DNA of 64,000 nt from Parapristionchus giblindavisi (GCA_943737045.1 CALSFV010000362.1:186001-250000), one strand, 5' to 3'; shown: positions 24,589 to 37,328, counted from the stretch's first letter. Notes: generated by a model not told the origin, from the sequence alone. Program-made: numbers and translations.

Positions 24589-24773
24589 AATTATTGATTG
24601 ACCGATACCGAATAAAGATGTTTACATGTTGTTGTGATTTTAATCTTTGATCTTCTCTCAGTGCTGTATCGTATAATGATACTGTATTTGTGCTGAAGAC
24701 GAATATAATGGATTTAATTATATAGTTATCGTTTCAGATCGAGTATTTCGAGAAGTATGACGCCTTCACTCCT

Positions 24774-25745
24774 ATTATTACAAACTTTTCGTAGTGGAAT
24801 GAAATTATTTATAATAGTGGTAATGCGAGAGGAAAAGGCTGTGTAGAGAGCGTCAGCTGTTTGGTCGCATTGGCTTAATATGGAATACCAGTCAAGAGAA
24901 GCGATAGCATATTGTACGGCATTCCAATCTGTGTTTTTGTAGTCAGGGATCTTGGTTGGAGGGGCTTTGGCCGTTTTAGCACGAATGGAAAAAGCGACCA
25001 GGGAATGATCGAGATGAGGCAGTGGTGGAATAACGCGACAGTTCATGATGATGGAGGGGTCAGATGATAGTACTAAGTCTAATAGGCTTGTTCCTCTAGT
25101 AGGTGATTGTACCATTTGATTGATTGAATGGGCCTGTGCAAAGTTGAGAAGCATACGTGAATGATGAGTCAAGGGTAGCGCTGTAGTGCAGTTCAATGTT
25201 TGCCAATTGATTTCTCGACAATTAAAATCACCCAAAATTATGTATGGGCGATTGTTGGCGCAGATGAGATCCGAGATATGAGAAAGACACTGAGAGAAGT
25301 TGAGTGAATCGCATGATGGGCTTCTATAGACTAAGTAGAGTTGGATTATTAGACTATTTGAAATATACAGATTTACTCCCATTGATTGGCAAAAAGGCGA
25401 GAATGATTGAGCGAATATAGATGCAGATTGGATGGTGTTATGAACAAGCAGTGCTATACCACCTCCATGGTGGTCGCGATCTAGTCTATACACCGAAAAT
25501 CTATTCATACTAAGCATAGAGTCAGAGATAGTGGAATTGGAAGCCCATGTTTCAGTGAAGGCGGCAATGGAGTAGTTGAAGGTTCTTAGAAAATCATCAA
25601 TTAAAGGAATCTTATAACCAATGGATCGAGCATTTATAAGCGTACAGTGAATGGAATCGTGAGAGGAGATCAAAGAGTGAGAGATAGCTGAAGATGTAAT
25701 AGATGAGAGGACTGGTAGGCAATCATGTTGGACGGAATGACTAGT
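24774..25745 (-). pseudogene. LINE endonuclease fragment (CR1/Jockey-type), RT missing
   Basis: The minus-strand frame encodes an apurinic-type endonuclease of the exonuclease-endonuclease-phosphatase fold, the domain that nicks target DNA in non-LTR retrotransposons. In the 315-codon frame visible motifs are INARS near residue 13, FTETW near 39 with the catalytic Glu, GGGIALLV near 70, VYRSPS near 115, GDFN at 148-151 with catalytic Asp/Asn, PTRG at 191, LLDLV at 197 and LDHS at 221. It stops after FIPLRKV, just where a reverse transcriptase domain would begin, and residues 301-315 are translated satellite. The open frame begins with a TTG; codons upstream stay open to about 25745, so the true start is also lost. 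Cut at both ends, it cannot be active. It sits exactly where the satellite flips strand. Confidence 0.85.
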
Positions 25746-27680
25746 TTGTCGAGTTTACATCCCTGTGCACCAATCAATATGATTAGTGAAGGCGTCATAC
25801 TTCTCGAAAGACTCGATCTGAAACGATAACTATATAATTGAATCCATTATATTCGTCTTCTGCACAAATACAGTATCATTATACGATACAGCACTGAGAG
25901 AAGATCAAAGATTAAAATCACAACAACTGTAAACATCTTTATTCGGTATCGGTCAATCAATAATTCATTGTATTACCTTGTCGAGTTTACATCCCTGTAG
26001 ACCAATCAATATGAGGAGTGAAGGCGTCATACTTCTCGAAAGACTCGATCTGAAACGATAACTATATAATTAAATCCATTATATTCGTCTTCAGCACAAA
26101 TACAGTATGATTATACGATACAGCACTGAGAGAAGATCAAAGATTAAAATCACAACAACATGTAAACATCTTTATTCGGTATCGGTCAATCAATAATTCA
26201 TTGTATTACCTTGTCGAGTTTACATCCCTGTAGACCAATCAATATGAGGAGTGAAGGCGTCATACTTCTCGAAAGACTCGATCTGAAACGATAATTATAT
26301 AATTAAATCCATTATATTCGTCTTCAGCACAAATACAGTATCATTATACGATACAGTACTGAGAGAAGATCAAAGATTAAAACCACAACAACATGTAAAC
26401 ATCTTTATTAACATGTAAAAATCTTTATTCGGTATCGGTCAATCAATAATTCATTGTTTTACCTTGTCGAGTTTACATCCCTGTACACCAATCAATATGA
26501 TTAGTGAAGGCGTCATACTTCTCGAAAGACTCGATCTGAAAAGATAACTATATAATTGAATCCATTATATTCGTCTTCAGCACAAATACAGTATCATTAT
26601 ACGATACAGTACTGAGAGAAGATCAAAGATTAAAACCACAACAACATGTAAACATCTTTATTAACATGTAAAAATCTTTATTCGGTATCGGTCAATCAAT
26701 AATTCATTGTATTACCTTGTCGAGTTTACATCCCTGTAGACCAATCAATATGAGGAGTGAAGGCGTCATACTTCTCGAAAGACTCGATCTGAAACGATAA
26801 TTATATAATTAAATCCATTATATTCGTCTTCAGCACAAATACAGTATCATTATACGATACAGTACTGAGAGAAGATCAAAGATTAAAACCACAACAACAT
26901 GTAAACATCTTTATTAACATGTAAAAATCTTTATTCGGTATCGGTCAATCAATAATTCATTGTATTACCTTGTCGAGTTTACATCCCTGTGCACCAATCA
27001 ATATGATTAGTGAAGGCGTCATACTTCTCGAAAGACTCGATCTGAAACGATAACTATATAATTGAATCCATTATATTCGTCTTCTGCACAAATACAGTAT
27101 CATTATACGATACAGCACTGAGAGAAGATCAAAGATTAAAATCACAACAACATGTAAACATCTTTATTCGGTATCGGTCAATCAATAATTCATTGTATTA
27201 CCTTGTCGAGTTTACATCCCTGTAGACCAATCAATATGAGGAGTGAAGGCGTCATACTTCTCGAAAGACTCGATCTGAAACGATAACTATATAATTAAAT
27301 CCATTATATTCGTCTTCAGCACAAATACAGTATGATTATACGATACAGCACTGAGAGAAGATCAAAGATTAAAATCACAACAACATGTAAACATCTTTAT
27401 TCGGTATCGGTCAATCAATAATTCATTGTATTACCTTGTCGAGTTTACATCCCTGTAGACCAATCAATATGAGGAGTGAAGGCGTCATACTTCTCGAAAG
27501 ACTCGATCTGAAACGATAATTATATAATTAAATCCATTATATTCGTCTTCAGCACAAATACAGTATCATTATACGATACAGTACTGAGAGAAGATCAAAG
27601 ATTAAAACCACAACAACATGTAAACATCTTTATTAACATGTAAAAATCTTTATTCGGTATCGGTCAATCAATAATTCATT
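25746..27680 (-). repeat. Satellite array, minus orientation, about 8 monomers
   Basis: Same 233/253-bp monomers, reverse-complemented, with type A and type B units. The segment 26390-26560 holds a variant reading ATTCATTGTTTTACC. That matches what the giant element's two flanks form when joined, so it acts as an empty-site reference. Confidence 0.95.
27675..27680. repeat. Target site duplication, left copy (TTCATT)
   Basis: TTCATT directly precedes the terminal AGTAGTATAG and is repeated directly after the other terminus at 48333-48338. The flanking sequence on both sides is satellite. Confidence 0.85.
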
Positions 27681-27778
27681 AGTAGTATAGTGTGCAATGG
27701 AGGCCTCTTTTACCGCACTACCAAGATCAAAGGATGCCGCCAGGTCATTAATCATTTTTCATGTAAAGTCATTAATCA

Positions 27779-27847
27779 AAAGTGACAGGGTAGGGGGAGT
27801 GAAAGTGACAGGGTAGGGGGAGGGAAAGTGACAGGGTAGGGAGAGGG
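27779..27847 (+). repeat. Three 23-bp subterminal repeats (GTGACAGGGTAGGGGGAG)
   Basis: Tandem units of GTGACAGGGTAGGGGGAGGG plus AAA, with small variation in the last bases. Mirrored near 48166-48234. Subterminal tandem repeats are often transposase-binding sites, but that is inference. Confidence 0.8.
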
Positions 27848-27939
27848 AGAAGTTAATCAATAAAGCTTATTGACAGCCGCATATCAGTTTGGCAGCATAG
27901 GGAGAGGGAGAGTATATCAATCATCAAGTGCATGATAGG

Positions 27940-28100
27940 GCTTTCGCTCCGCTCAGCAGGGAGAGTAAGTTAATTAACAAGTACATGATAGGGAGAGGCA
28001 AGTACATGGCTTTCGCTCCGCTCAGCAGGGAGAGGGAGAGGGGCAGGAGAGGCAGGGGCAGGAGAGGGCTGAGCCTTCGCTCCGCTCGTCACCCCTCTGC
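27940..28100 (+). repeat. Cluster of TTCGCTCCGCTC motifs in subterminal region
   Basis: CTTTCGCTCCGCTCAGCAGGGAGAG occurs in two near-identical forms (about 27942 and 28011), and GCCTTCGCTCCGCTCGTCA at 28073. An inverted copy, TGACGAGCGGAGCGAAGGC, is at 28452-28470. This is the only markedly GC-rich sequence in the element. Mirrored at about 47913-48073. Confidence 0.8.
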
Positions 28101-28470
28101 TCAGCAGGAAGGAGAGGGAGTCTAACAGCGGGTGGCATCCCTAGTGCGGTAAAAGCAATCTCCAATGCACACGAACAATAGGAGGAGCAAAAAACAACTG
28201 TATGATAAAAAAAAATGATTAGCCTTGGATCGATCAGAGTGATAAGATCAATTGATATCTCAAAATCAAATGATAATATCACCACAATCGATCAACAAAA
28301 GGCAATCACGCACACGGACAGAGCAATAGAGAGCACAACCACACGCGACACAAAAATAAGAAAGAAATGAAGGATAAGGGGCGGAGCTTGGGTACATTAC
28401 CTTTTTATCTCTAACCTCTCTCAATGTCCTATACTCTCTCTCTCTCCCTCTTGACGAGCGGAGCGAAGGC
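28073..28470. repeat. 398-bp segment with 19-bp perfect inverted ends
   Basis: Begins GCCTTCGCTCCGCTCGTCA and ends with its exact complement. It may be a nested MITE-like insertion or a pair of protein-binding sites in opposite orientation. No target duplication is obvious. The mirror copy is at about 47537-47940. Confidence 0.6.
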
Positions 28471-29640
28471 TTGCTATGTATCTCTAACCTCTCTCATTTT
28501 GCCATACTCTCTCTCTCTTTCTATGCGTCTCTAAACTCTCTCATTTTGCCATACTCTCTCTCTTCCTATCCGTCTCTAAACTCTCTCATTTTGCCATACT
28601 CTCTCTCCCTTTCTCTGCATCTTTATCATCTCTCATTCTCTCATACTCTCTCTAGTTCTCTGTATCTTTCTCAATCTCTCTCAATTTCTCACACTCTCTC
28701 ACTTTTCGGTACTCTTTCATATTGTATTGTCTTTCTATCACTGCACTCTCTCATTTTTCACACTCTCTCCCATTGTCTGTTACAGTATCCTTTCTACTCT
28801 TTCTCCTCCTCTGTCCTTTCTCATTTTCTCACACTATCTCTCTTTATCTAACCTCTTGCCTCTATCTCTAGCCTCTCTCATTTTTGCACACTCTCTCTCT
28901 TTCTCTGTGCTCTATAATTCTTTGCATATTATATTCTCTCCCTCTTCTGCTATTTCGCACTATCTGAAGGTTAGGCCATTTGACCGTCTCTCTCTCTCTA
29001 TGGTACATGCTCTATCACAACACCATATGGTCATGCAGAGGCCGTTACCTCTCATTTATCTTTAGCAACAAAACACATCTAGAATCAGATACCGATTTGA
29101 ATAGATTTTAAAAAAACTAATATCGAGCATACAATACTTGACCAGAGTTACAGTATCTTTTCTACTCTTTAGCTTGCTCTGTACTCTTTCATTTCATCGC
29201 ACACTCTCTCCTTCTCTGCATCTCCAACCTCTCCATATTTTACATACTCTCTCTTGTTCTGTGCTCTCAACTTTTTCACACACTCTATTTCTCTCCACTA
29301 TCTTATTTTCTCACACACTTTCTCTTTCTCTGCACTTTCTTTGGATCTTCTACTCTCAGCAGCTGTTTTGCAATAGCTGCCAGATATTTGAATGGAAAAT
29401 CTCTCTAGCCCTGTAGCTCTTGCCACACCATATGGTCATGAATAAATTCTCCTCTATCATCATTTTACACACTCTCTACTATAGTACGCTATTTCTATGC
29501 TCTCTCTTCATTTTGTATGTTTTTTATAGTCTCTCTTCATTTAGCACACTCTATCCTATAGTACTGTACTTCTCTTAACTCTCTTCGTTTCTCTCCTCAT
29601 TTTCTTTTGCTCTTTCTCTTTTACTCTATTCATCTCTCTC
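28404..29640 (+). repeat. CT-rich degenerate minisatellite in left arm
   Basis: Repeats of CTCTCTCATTTTGCCATACT with a period of 45-47 bp near 28490-28600, grading into irregular CTCTC-rich sequence. Apparent Ser/Leu/His/Thr-rich proteins here come from base composition and are not called. Weaker CT-rich patches recur to about 30000. Confidence 0.85.
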
Positions 29641-30049
29641 GCTCTATCGTTTGCAACAAAGGAACATATTTGAATAATAGTTGTATTTAAATAAGATTGC
29701 ATAATAATCATCAGGATGTTAAGATCAAATGATAAACCCCAATAGATAACATATGGTGACACATAGAAACCGACTAACCGGGGGCTACAAGACACCCTAT
29801 CACACATGACCTAAGACCGATGATAAATAGACTGTACTCAATCTCCTTCCTTACGCTATTTCTCTGGTCTCTTATCATTTTTCTCACTCTCACTGATGCT
29901 TCTCTGATCTCTATTTATCTCTCTCGCTCTCTCTTTACACGACTTCTCTCGCAATTTCTTCATTTCTCTAGCTATCTCTTGCAACAAAGCGCGCTTTGTT
30001 GGAATAGTAGATGTAATTAAATCATAAAGATACTTTCTCACTTAGGCTC

Positions 30050-33000
30050 TTGGCTCTTTTCTCCCTGTGCACGCACTATGCCATCTTTCTCTTTCACGAC
30101 AGCCAAGATATTTGAATAATCTCATCATTAGGTTAAAGTATGCCTCTCTTGATCCATATGGTAGGACACTTGAATAGCAACAGTAATTTATTTATAGGAA
30201 TGTCATCTCTCCCTCTATAATACTCTCTCCTCTACGCATACATACTATATCTCTGGCTTCTTCTTTTCACACAATGTCTCTTTCTAGCAAAAACCTTTCC
30301 ATGCCATCCTCAAATGCTAGGATCTCCCATCTTTTTTTCGATTCTCCATCTCAACCTCTCTCTGGCATCAGTACGCTATTCCCAATATGAGCATGAGATT
30401 TGAACTGTTCTCCTTCTTCTATCTATACAAGTTATTGATTAATCTCTTTAGGTGTCGTCTCTTCTGCATTCTTCTCCTTCCCCTTTGAGAGTTTTCATTC
30501 AATTCGATTCTCCTCATCCACTTCCTACCTAGTCCTTAAAAATTAATAATTGAATACCTTCAACAACCAAACCATATGTTTATATCGCTTATTTCATCTC
30601 TCACAATGAAAAGAACAACTATCATAAACACGGATAACATCTCAGCCTAATGACGCCTAAATTTGGGATGTATCTTCTCCCATGTAATTATATATTACAA
30701 ACGATGTATCTATCATTTCTAATTAGTTTTGCGGACTATCTTTTAGATTGAATTCATTATTGAATCATGCTGAAGCTGGTGCGCGGATTATAATAGTATA
30801 ATTTAACTTTGATTATATTTCACTATAACGCTACTGCTACCAACCTGGTGGTGGTTGTGTTGGAGGATTAGAACTTTTGAACATCAAAGATCAATTTGGG
30901 CATACATACATAGATCTTTAAGTTACACATTTTTGTTTTGTTTCAGCCTGTTTTTGTAGTAATAAAATGATGAAGCTGGCATCAATTCTCTCTCTAACCT
31001 TTCAATTGTTCAAGAGATTCATGAACGATGTACTATGTGCTGAGAGTGATCGCATTACACGTTGAACCAAACTTTTATAGTATTAGTACATTAGCAAATA
31101 TTAGCCGCTCCATTGTCTATGTTGGATAGCCCGTGCCACTTATATCGTTAAAGTTGGGCATTTGATCCTCCTTTAGAGCAAAAATTTTTTAAATTGATTT
31201 TAACCATATGAATGATGCTTTCTAACCGTAGGCATAGTATTGCCAACAAGAGTTATTTCTAGCCAACCGCAATACATACGATAAAAAGATACTAGTTGAT
31301 TAACATTCTTCTGAACTAGCATGTTTCAAAATCTTTTTATTGATCTTTGGACAATTCGTATCTGATTAACATTGAATTTAATAATTTCTTCATAGAACTA
31401 TCTCACATGGCTTTAACGGTATCTCTAATTTTATGTTCTCACAAATCCGTCACATAACATTTTACTGGGAGAAGAAATGAGAGGCATTGAAGTCTTTAGT
31501 AAATTGAAGGCACAAGTGTTCATATTGACTTTTCAAGTAGAGAATATACATGCAAATGAAAACGCGTAATCACGTTAAGGAAACTCAGTTATGGGATTTA
31601 AACAACTGAAGAAGAAAGAAGGGGGTTTTCTAGTAATAGGCATGACTTGATTAACTAAAATACTTCATATAACGTTTAAAATCATTTTACTATTACTTTA
31701 CGAACAATCTGACGAATTTCGCTTTTTGAATTTAAGACTTGCTTAGCACTCAATGATTAACAACATGAAGTTGATATCACCATAAACATTTTTCAAGGAA
31801 GATTATTTTTTAAATATTATACCAAACAATACTGATCAACACGAGAAATGGAGTGCAAGAAGAAAGGAATATAATTGTACACGAATGGGAACGACTATCC
31901 CTTCAAAGTGAAGGAATAAATAAAAACCAACCTACCGTAAATCCATGAAAAATATATAAAAGTGCTAAAAGAAGTCTGCTTGCGCACTAACACCATAGAT
32001 ACCCTTGTGCCATTACTATAATTTATAACTTAGAAACGAAGTGGTAAGCCGGATCACGGTGCCTGCCTTTATTATTAAAATACATCAGGGGGGGGGGGAT
32101 AATGTGCATACGTTTGAAAGCACCAGCCTGCATATGTCGATTATATTGTTAAGTCTTTGAAAGTAAACTAAGAATCTTACAGTTTCCATTCTTACGCAAT
32201 GACAAAAGACAAAATAAGAGTGAAGATACAATGATCATTTTAGAAAGGACTCATCTATCCACTATTATTGTATAGTACCAAGACAGCTGTTAAGCTATAT
32301 ACTTTAACGTAAATGTTTTAGAATAGTGGTAAATAAAAAGGGCAATCAACAATGGTCCAATCGAGAAAGTAAGCGTCATCAGCCTTTTACCAGTTCTGCT
32401 GGTTTGTATATGTTGATTCATCGCAACGATATTGTATCTAGAAGCAGATCGGCTAGACATCAGAATGGAAGAGTCATATGAAAATATTTAGATATAGACC
32501 AACGGTTTTTTAATAGATATCTATAATGTTATGGTAATTTCACCACTGAAATCGCATTTGATCTAATAAGAGGTGTTTGGCTAAAAACTGGCGCTCTGGT
32601 CGAGCAATTTCATTTGTTAGTGATATGAGCTCATTAATTTTGGTTCATGCACATTGAATAACGTTAAATACTCGTATATGCAGCACTGTCTATGTCAACA
32701 TAAGGTACTAGGTCTTCCTATCGTTGCAAAAGCCCTTTAAAGTAGCACTTCTTAACACATTCAAAGCATTCTACATATAGTCGCCACCACCTCCACTCTA
32801 ATAATCTGCTTGTAGATTGTGAATAATGGATACAAACTATCTGAAACGATTCCTATACTTACTTAGTTACTTAGCAACGATTCCTATCGATAGAGTAAAT
32901 CACAATATAAAGTATAAACATATAATGAAAGACTCAAAAAGAGGCATACTTGAATAAAATTAAATTGTCAGTGAATGTACATTGCAGTGAGCGTCCACCA

Positions 33001-36000
33001 CCGTCATAAACAGAGATATCCCTCAGGAAGCGTAGTCATGCATTAGGTTTTTTGATCTTGCACATATTTGCGCTTTGTGTCTTTACACCAGACATTCATT
33101 GTAGCACCGCATAGTATCGTGCAATCTGATTTTCTATCTATATTACAATACTGCCGTTAATGACATGTTCGAATACTGAGAGAGACAGGACAAGTGAACT
33201 AAGAAGGAACTAACAACAATTGAGCTCTATGTACACCTCAGGATATGTCTCAATATTGCCATTAGAGTAATTGATCTCTGAATGATCGAAAGAAATAGGT
33301 ATATTAATGTTATGCAGGAGAAATTACCGTTTTATGAATGAAGAAACATCTCTAGCAAGCATGGGAATGTAGAACAGGACAACCAAATAATTTTCTATCT
33401 AGCTCAGATTAATGAAAGCATCGAGAAAGACATACTTGTATAAAACCTAAGGCGATGTACAATGAAATATTGGCGAACAACCTTACTGATGAGCTATGTT
33501 ACGAAATACAATCATCACATACAGAGATGTGCGCTATGAAGCGTAGTCATGTATTAAGTGGCTTGATCTTGTACATATTTGGGGTTATCTGTACACCAAA
33601 CATGTATTGTTGAACAACGTAGAATTGTTTGAGCAGATCTGTTATATCTTTATTGCGGTACGTTGCTGAAATGTTTGAACACTTCTCCCAAAATAACTTC
33701 TATTTCCTATGACTTATTGTAACATAATCTTTTTTTAATGAAAACACAAAACATTGCACCGTGTCCTATCTTTACATACAGCTAATCATCGGACAATGGA
33801 GAGGTACACATATCACGTGATATGACGCACATGACATAAACTCCTTTTTTCATAGATAAGTGTGAGTATTGAAGACAATTCCAATTTATTACCAAAGTCT
33901 AGAATTTGACCAAATTAAGTAGAGCTAATATGTTCAACGCATAGAGATGTTACATCTAACGACATAAAAGTCATGTATGTATTGATGTTGTTGTGGTCAG
34001 TTTATGGATATTTCTACCTTGGAGAGGTTTTAGGTTGTCCTAGGAGTTGTGTGTCTGACAGGAGAAATTGCGCAACTGAGCGCATGAGGTGATGGATAAA
34101 GATAGTCGGGAAAGGGTTCAATGGCCATGATAGTTGAAACACAGGTCTGTGATGAAATTGATGAGTATTGAATTGCTGTAGATCACAAAGCGGCAGATCA
34201 GGGATGGACTTTGGTATTTCTTTAATCAGTGCGTGAAAACTCACAATAGTGGATTTTGATGGAAGACATAAGCGCACGCATGCAGATGTTATAGTGTTAT
34301 TGGTTAGCTTAGAATATCTAAAGTGGGATGGGATGACATTTTTCAAATGTTTTTCACATTACATCACCTAGAATAATTTCCAATGTCCCAACCGTTCCTT
34401 CATATGCTAATACTGGTCGCTCAATCATGAGGGATTTGATGTACTGTCGAAAGAGATATTTCTGTAAAAATCGACAATCATTGTTCTTAGGATTATTGTA
34501 AAGATGTCTACAAGTTGAATAATGTAGGCGAAAGAGCTTCCTCTCTATTAATTACTAGTTAGGTTCCTTCCTAGCCTATTTGCAGCGAGAACTCTGTCTT
34601 TCTCCGACATCAATGTATACATCAACGTCATCCAATCTTTATACAGCAATGAAAATTGTCCACAATGAGTAGCACAACCATACATGAACATACTAGAAAC
34701 ATTACAACGCTGGTCTTCTGAGAGCATACATGTAATTGTCAAAACATGCGTCATTGTATCATTTGAGACAATCAGCGTACATGATTTTACCGTGATATTC
34801 TCACACTCACAAAAATATCTAACCACCTTGTGGCATAAGAGAAGATATGTGAAGAATTGTCATGGAATCTTTACTACACAGTGAGTTATTCCTAATTAAG
34901 GAAGGAAATTTTTGGGGGAGTGTATGGAATTATGACACGACGTAATTATACGTTGAACTGTAGTATTATATGATTTTAAATCGATAATTCATGGAATTGA
35001 TGAATCATTTATGACGTCTTGTATGAATTCACACACTGCCTGTTGATAGCATCGAACAATTATTAGTGAATTACTGAAACAAGTAGGGATGTTCCATTTG
35101 TTGTTGCATTGTGAAAACGTTGTCGACATATTGATCATAGTAACGAAAGTATACACAAAAGCAACCATATTCTAATGGTACATGTCGAAATCTAGCTGGT
35201 GGATAGATAATTATGGTAATTCAAAAATTTCTATCGAATACAATATTGTATTCTAGCATTTGTCTTCTCAATATAATGGTGTGATCTTTCATACAATGAT
35301 ACCATTCACATGCTATTCACTTGAAAAGCCTATCGAATAGATGTACTTCGTACAGAAGGGCTAGAGCATCACAACCTACTCAATCCTCATTATTTCATCA
35401 AAATTAGAGTGATCCGTATATAGTGGACTCAGAAACACTATTGAGATTAATCGTGACTGTATTGCAGAGTATTCAGGACACACATACACACATATTTCAA
35501 GCTTCAGGCACACGACTATACACTCCAAAATAATTGAAAATAATCGGATACGCATGTGACTTCTATGCAAGAAACACTCCCCCCCCATATGTAACTTTCT
35601 ATAGATTTTGAGTATGGATAGGTGGGTTGCTTGTTTAGGGTTAACTTTGCCCTTGGTTATCAAATACGTATGAATGAATTGTACCAGTAAATATAAATGT
35701 GTACATATCATTGAATATGTTAACGCGATGCCTATTCAGCGATAACTCACCCACAGTTTAACACCTTTCTATAAGATTTTAGTGGTTCAATCTAGGACAA
35801 TATTAAGATTCAAAAAATCGTACATCAACAAGTTGATATGTACACCGGCACTGTGACATAGCATCAATGAGACTATCTCTTTTACCGAAGCCTTCAAACC
35901 CCTCTCATCAGCGTATTAGTCAAGACATTGGTGAACACCGTGTAAATTACGTCAAGACTAGAATAGAACAACAACAACCTTACGAATATTAGTGTATAAT

Positions 36001-37328
36001 TGATTGGAGGTACTTAGATTGCATGTGTGGTGCCATATATAACTAATTTCATATGCCATCTTTTATTTCATGCTTGAACATATCAATTATAGAATTAACG
36101 GCACTATCTATTTGCGCACTATCATGAGAAACCAGCTTCTTCGGTCAACTCCAAACTGCCTGTCGATCTTCTCGGATTTGTGAAATCGAAGACGCGCATA
36201 TGAAGATCAACGTAACTGTTCTGGGACTGTCGGAAGTAAGAAAGGCTTTTCCCCCATGCACATCAGAGTCCTACTCTTGATAAATGTGCTTTCAAATCTA
36301 TTTGCGTCATTGAAGCGTGGCATGCTAATCTTATCTGCCGTTCCGATTTTAGCATATGATCACTGTTACCAGTACATCCACATGTTGTCTATGATGTTTA
36401 TTCCAAAAGATCAACCTGCAACACATGTTGCGTACCAAACGAAAACACATAGAAACATTAACAAGTCTTTGATAGGCTCATAAATATGACATGTTTATCA
36501 TGGATGGCTACTAATTTAAAAGTAAAAAGATGCCAACTTGCGTATAGACGTGTCCGTTTGCCGTGGCCCTAAGTCTGCTTGAAAACTTGTTTCAAGATAC
36601 ACATGACAACAGCTATATCTTGCATGGTTAACTGTCTATCATGATATGCATATATAGCCCACATTATGATTTACCTAAGAGCGGAATGTGATTTTTTTTT
36701 TATATTTTCGTCTCTCTAAATCCACATATAGCTCATATAGGTGGGTTTGTTCCAACTTCTTTCAGTTCTTCTATAGCTATTTACACGAATACTCGCCATA
36801 TGTGGCATAATTATAGTAGAGGAGGGATTCATCTATGCATTACCAGCCTCAAGCTAATAGAAAACCAGAGTTATTTTGAGGAACGATATTTTGAGGAACG
36901 CCCCAACTCTAGGGTCGTTTGTTTTCGCCAATTCACCTAATATAAAGGGGAAATCGATCGCTATTTCTTATTCTTTCGTCTCTGAGAGATATTTAATTCC
37001 ATTACGAAAACGTTTAAACTCAATATTGTTCATTCTAGAAGTGTAAACAATTATAATACTTCTAAATATATTGCACTGGTTTATTTTCGTCTCGATAAAG
37101 GCCCTAATAGCTCATATAGATGGATTTGTTCCAACTTCTTCCAGTTCTTTTATACCTTTTTTCTCTAATACATCATATCTGACGTAATTTATACGGGAGG
37201 TTTTCATCTATGCATTACTAACCTCAAGCTTAGAGAACACCAGAGTTCCATTGACTTCATGATAATTTGAGGTGCGCCTCCTCGCCTGAGAAAGACAATC
37301 TAGAATCCTCTATGTTTTATGTACAACA
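30050..37328. other. AT-rich interior of left arm, no gene recognised
   Basis: About 7.3 kb of roughly 65 percent A+T. Open frames at 34014-34346, 34548-34826, 35376-35711 and 36256-36483 are 75-111 codons. Two of them lack ATG starts, and the 35376-35711 frame is broken in the other arm by the longer G run. No polymerase, integrase or capsid motifs were read on either strand. The same content is mirrored at 38677-45957. Confidence 0.5.

Larger units (their letters stand above)
8641..24773 (+). repeat. 233/253-bp satellite array, about 67 monomers, plus orientation
   Basis: Monomers repeat at 233 bp (successive CCGATACCG at 9117, 9350, 9583). A longer 253-bp form carries an extra 20-bp copy of AATAAAGATGTTTACATGTT. 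Subtypes differ by linked bases: type A has CTCCTCATATTGATTGGTCT, type B has CTAATCATATTGATTGGTGT plus GATTCAATT. Every monomer contains CTTCTCTCAG, a small hairpin GTATC-GTATAAT-GATAC, and a 73-bp block between TTTCAG and GTAATA. No transposon ends or open frames persist, since 233 is not divisible by 3. Neighbouring repeats are nearly identical, which indicates recent homogenisation. It could be heterochromatic or centromeric, but no direct evidence exists here. Confidence 0.97.
27690..28172. repeat. Foldback at the left end of the element (mirrored at right)
   Basis: GTGTGCAATGGAGG plus TTTTACCGCACTA plus GGATGCCGCC near 27690-27740 reappears inverted as GGTGGCATCC, TAGTGCGGTAAAA and CTCCAATGCACAC near 28126-28172. 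Each arm end can therefore fold on itself over about 480 bp, independent of pairing with the other arm. The mirror copy lies at about 47840-48323. Confidence 0.75.
27681..37328 (+). repeat. Left terminal inverted repeat, about 9.65 kb
   Basis: Pairs with 38677-48332. Differences I found are few: an 8 versus 10 base C/G run (35579-35586 against 40417-40426), an 11 versus 12 base run (near 32088 and 43907), a 6-bp indel near 28113, a replaced block near 36660-36680, and scattered single bases (for example near 31695, 34893 and 37199). Identity therefore looks above 99 percent. Content in order: foldback end, GC-rich motif cluster, CT-rich region, then about 7 kb of AT-rich sequence without recognisable genes. 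The longest open frames are 110-126 codons, about what chance gives, or are low-complexity. Confidence 0.9.

Noticed and set aside
8641..24773. CRISPR-like array
   Set aside because: There are no unique spacers; the whole 233-bp unit repeats, and the context is eukaryotic.
28471..29416. Ser/Leu/His-rich proteins (and mirror copies at 46590-47536)
   Set aside because: CT-rich minisatellite composition; no conserved motifs.
34014..36483. Four 75-111-codon open frames in the arm interior, mirrored at 39520-41991
   Set aside because: Lengths are about what chance gives in some 10 kb read in six frames, two lack ATG starts and one is frameshifted in the other arm. Being present twice only reflects arm identity.
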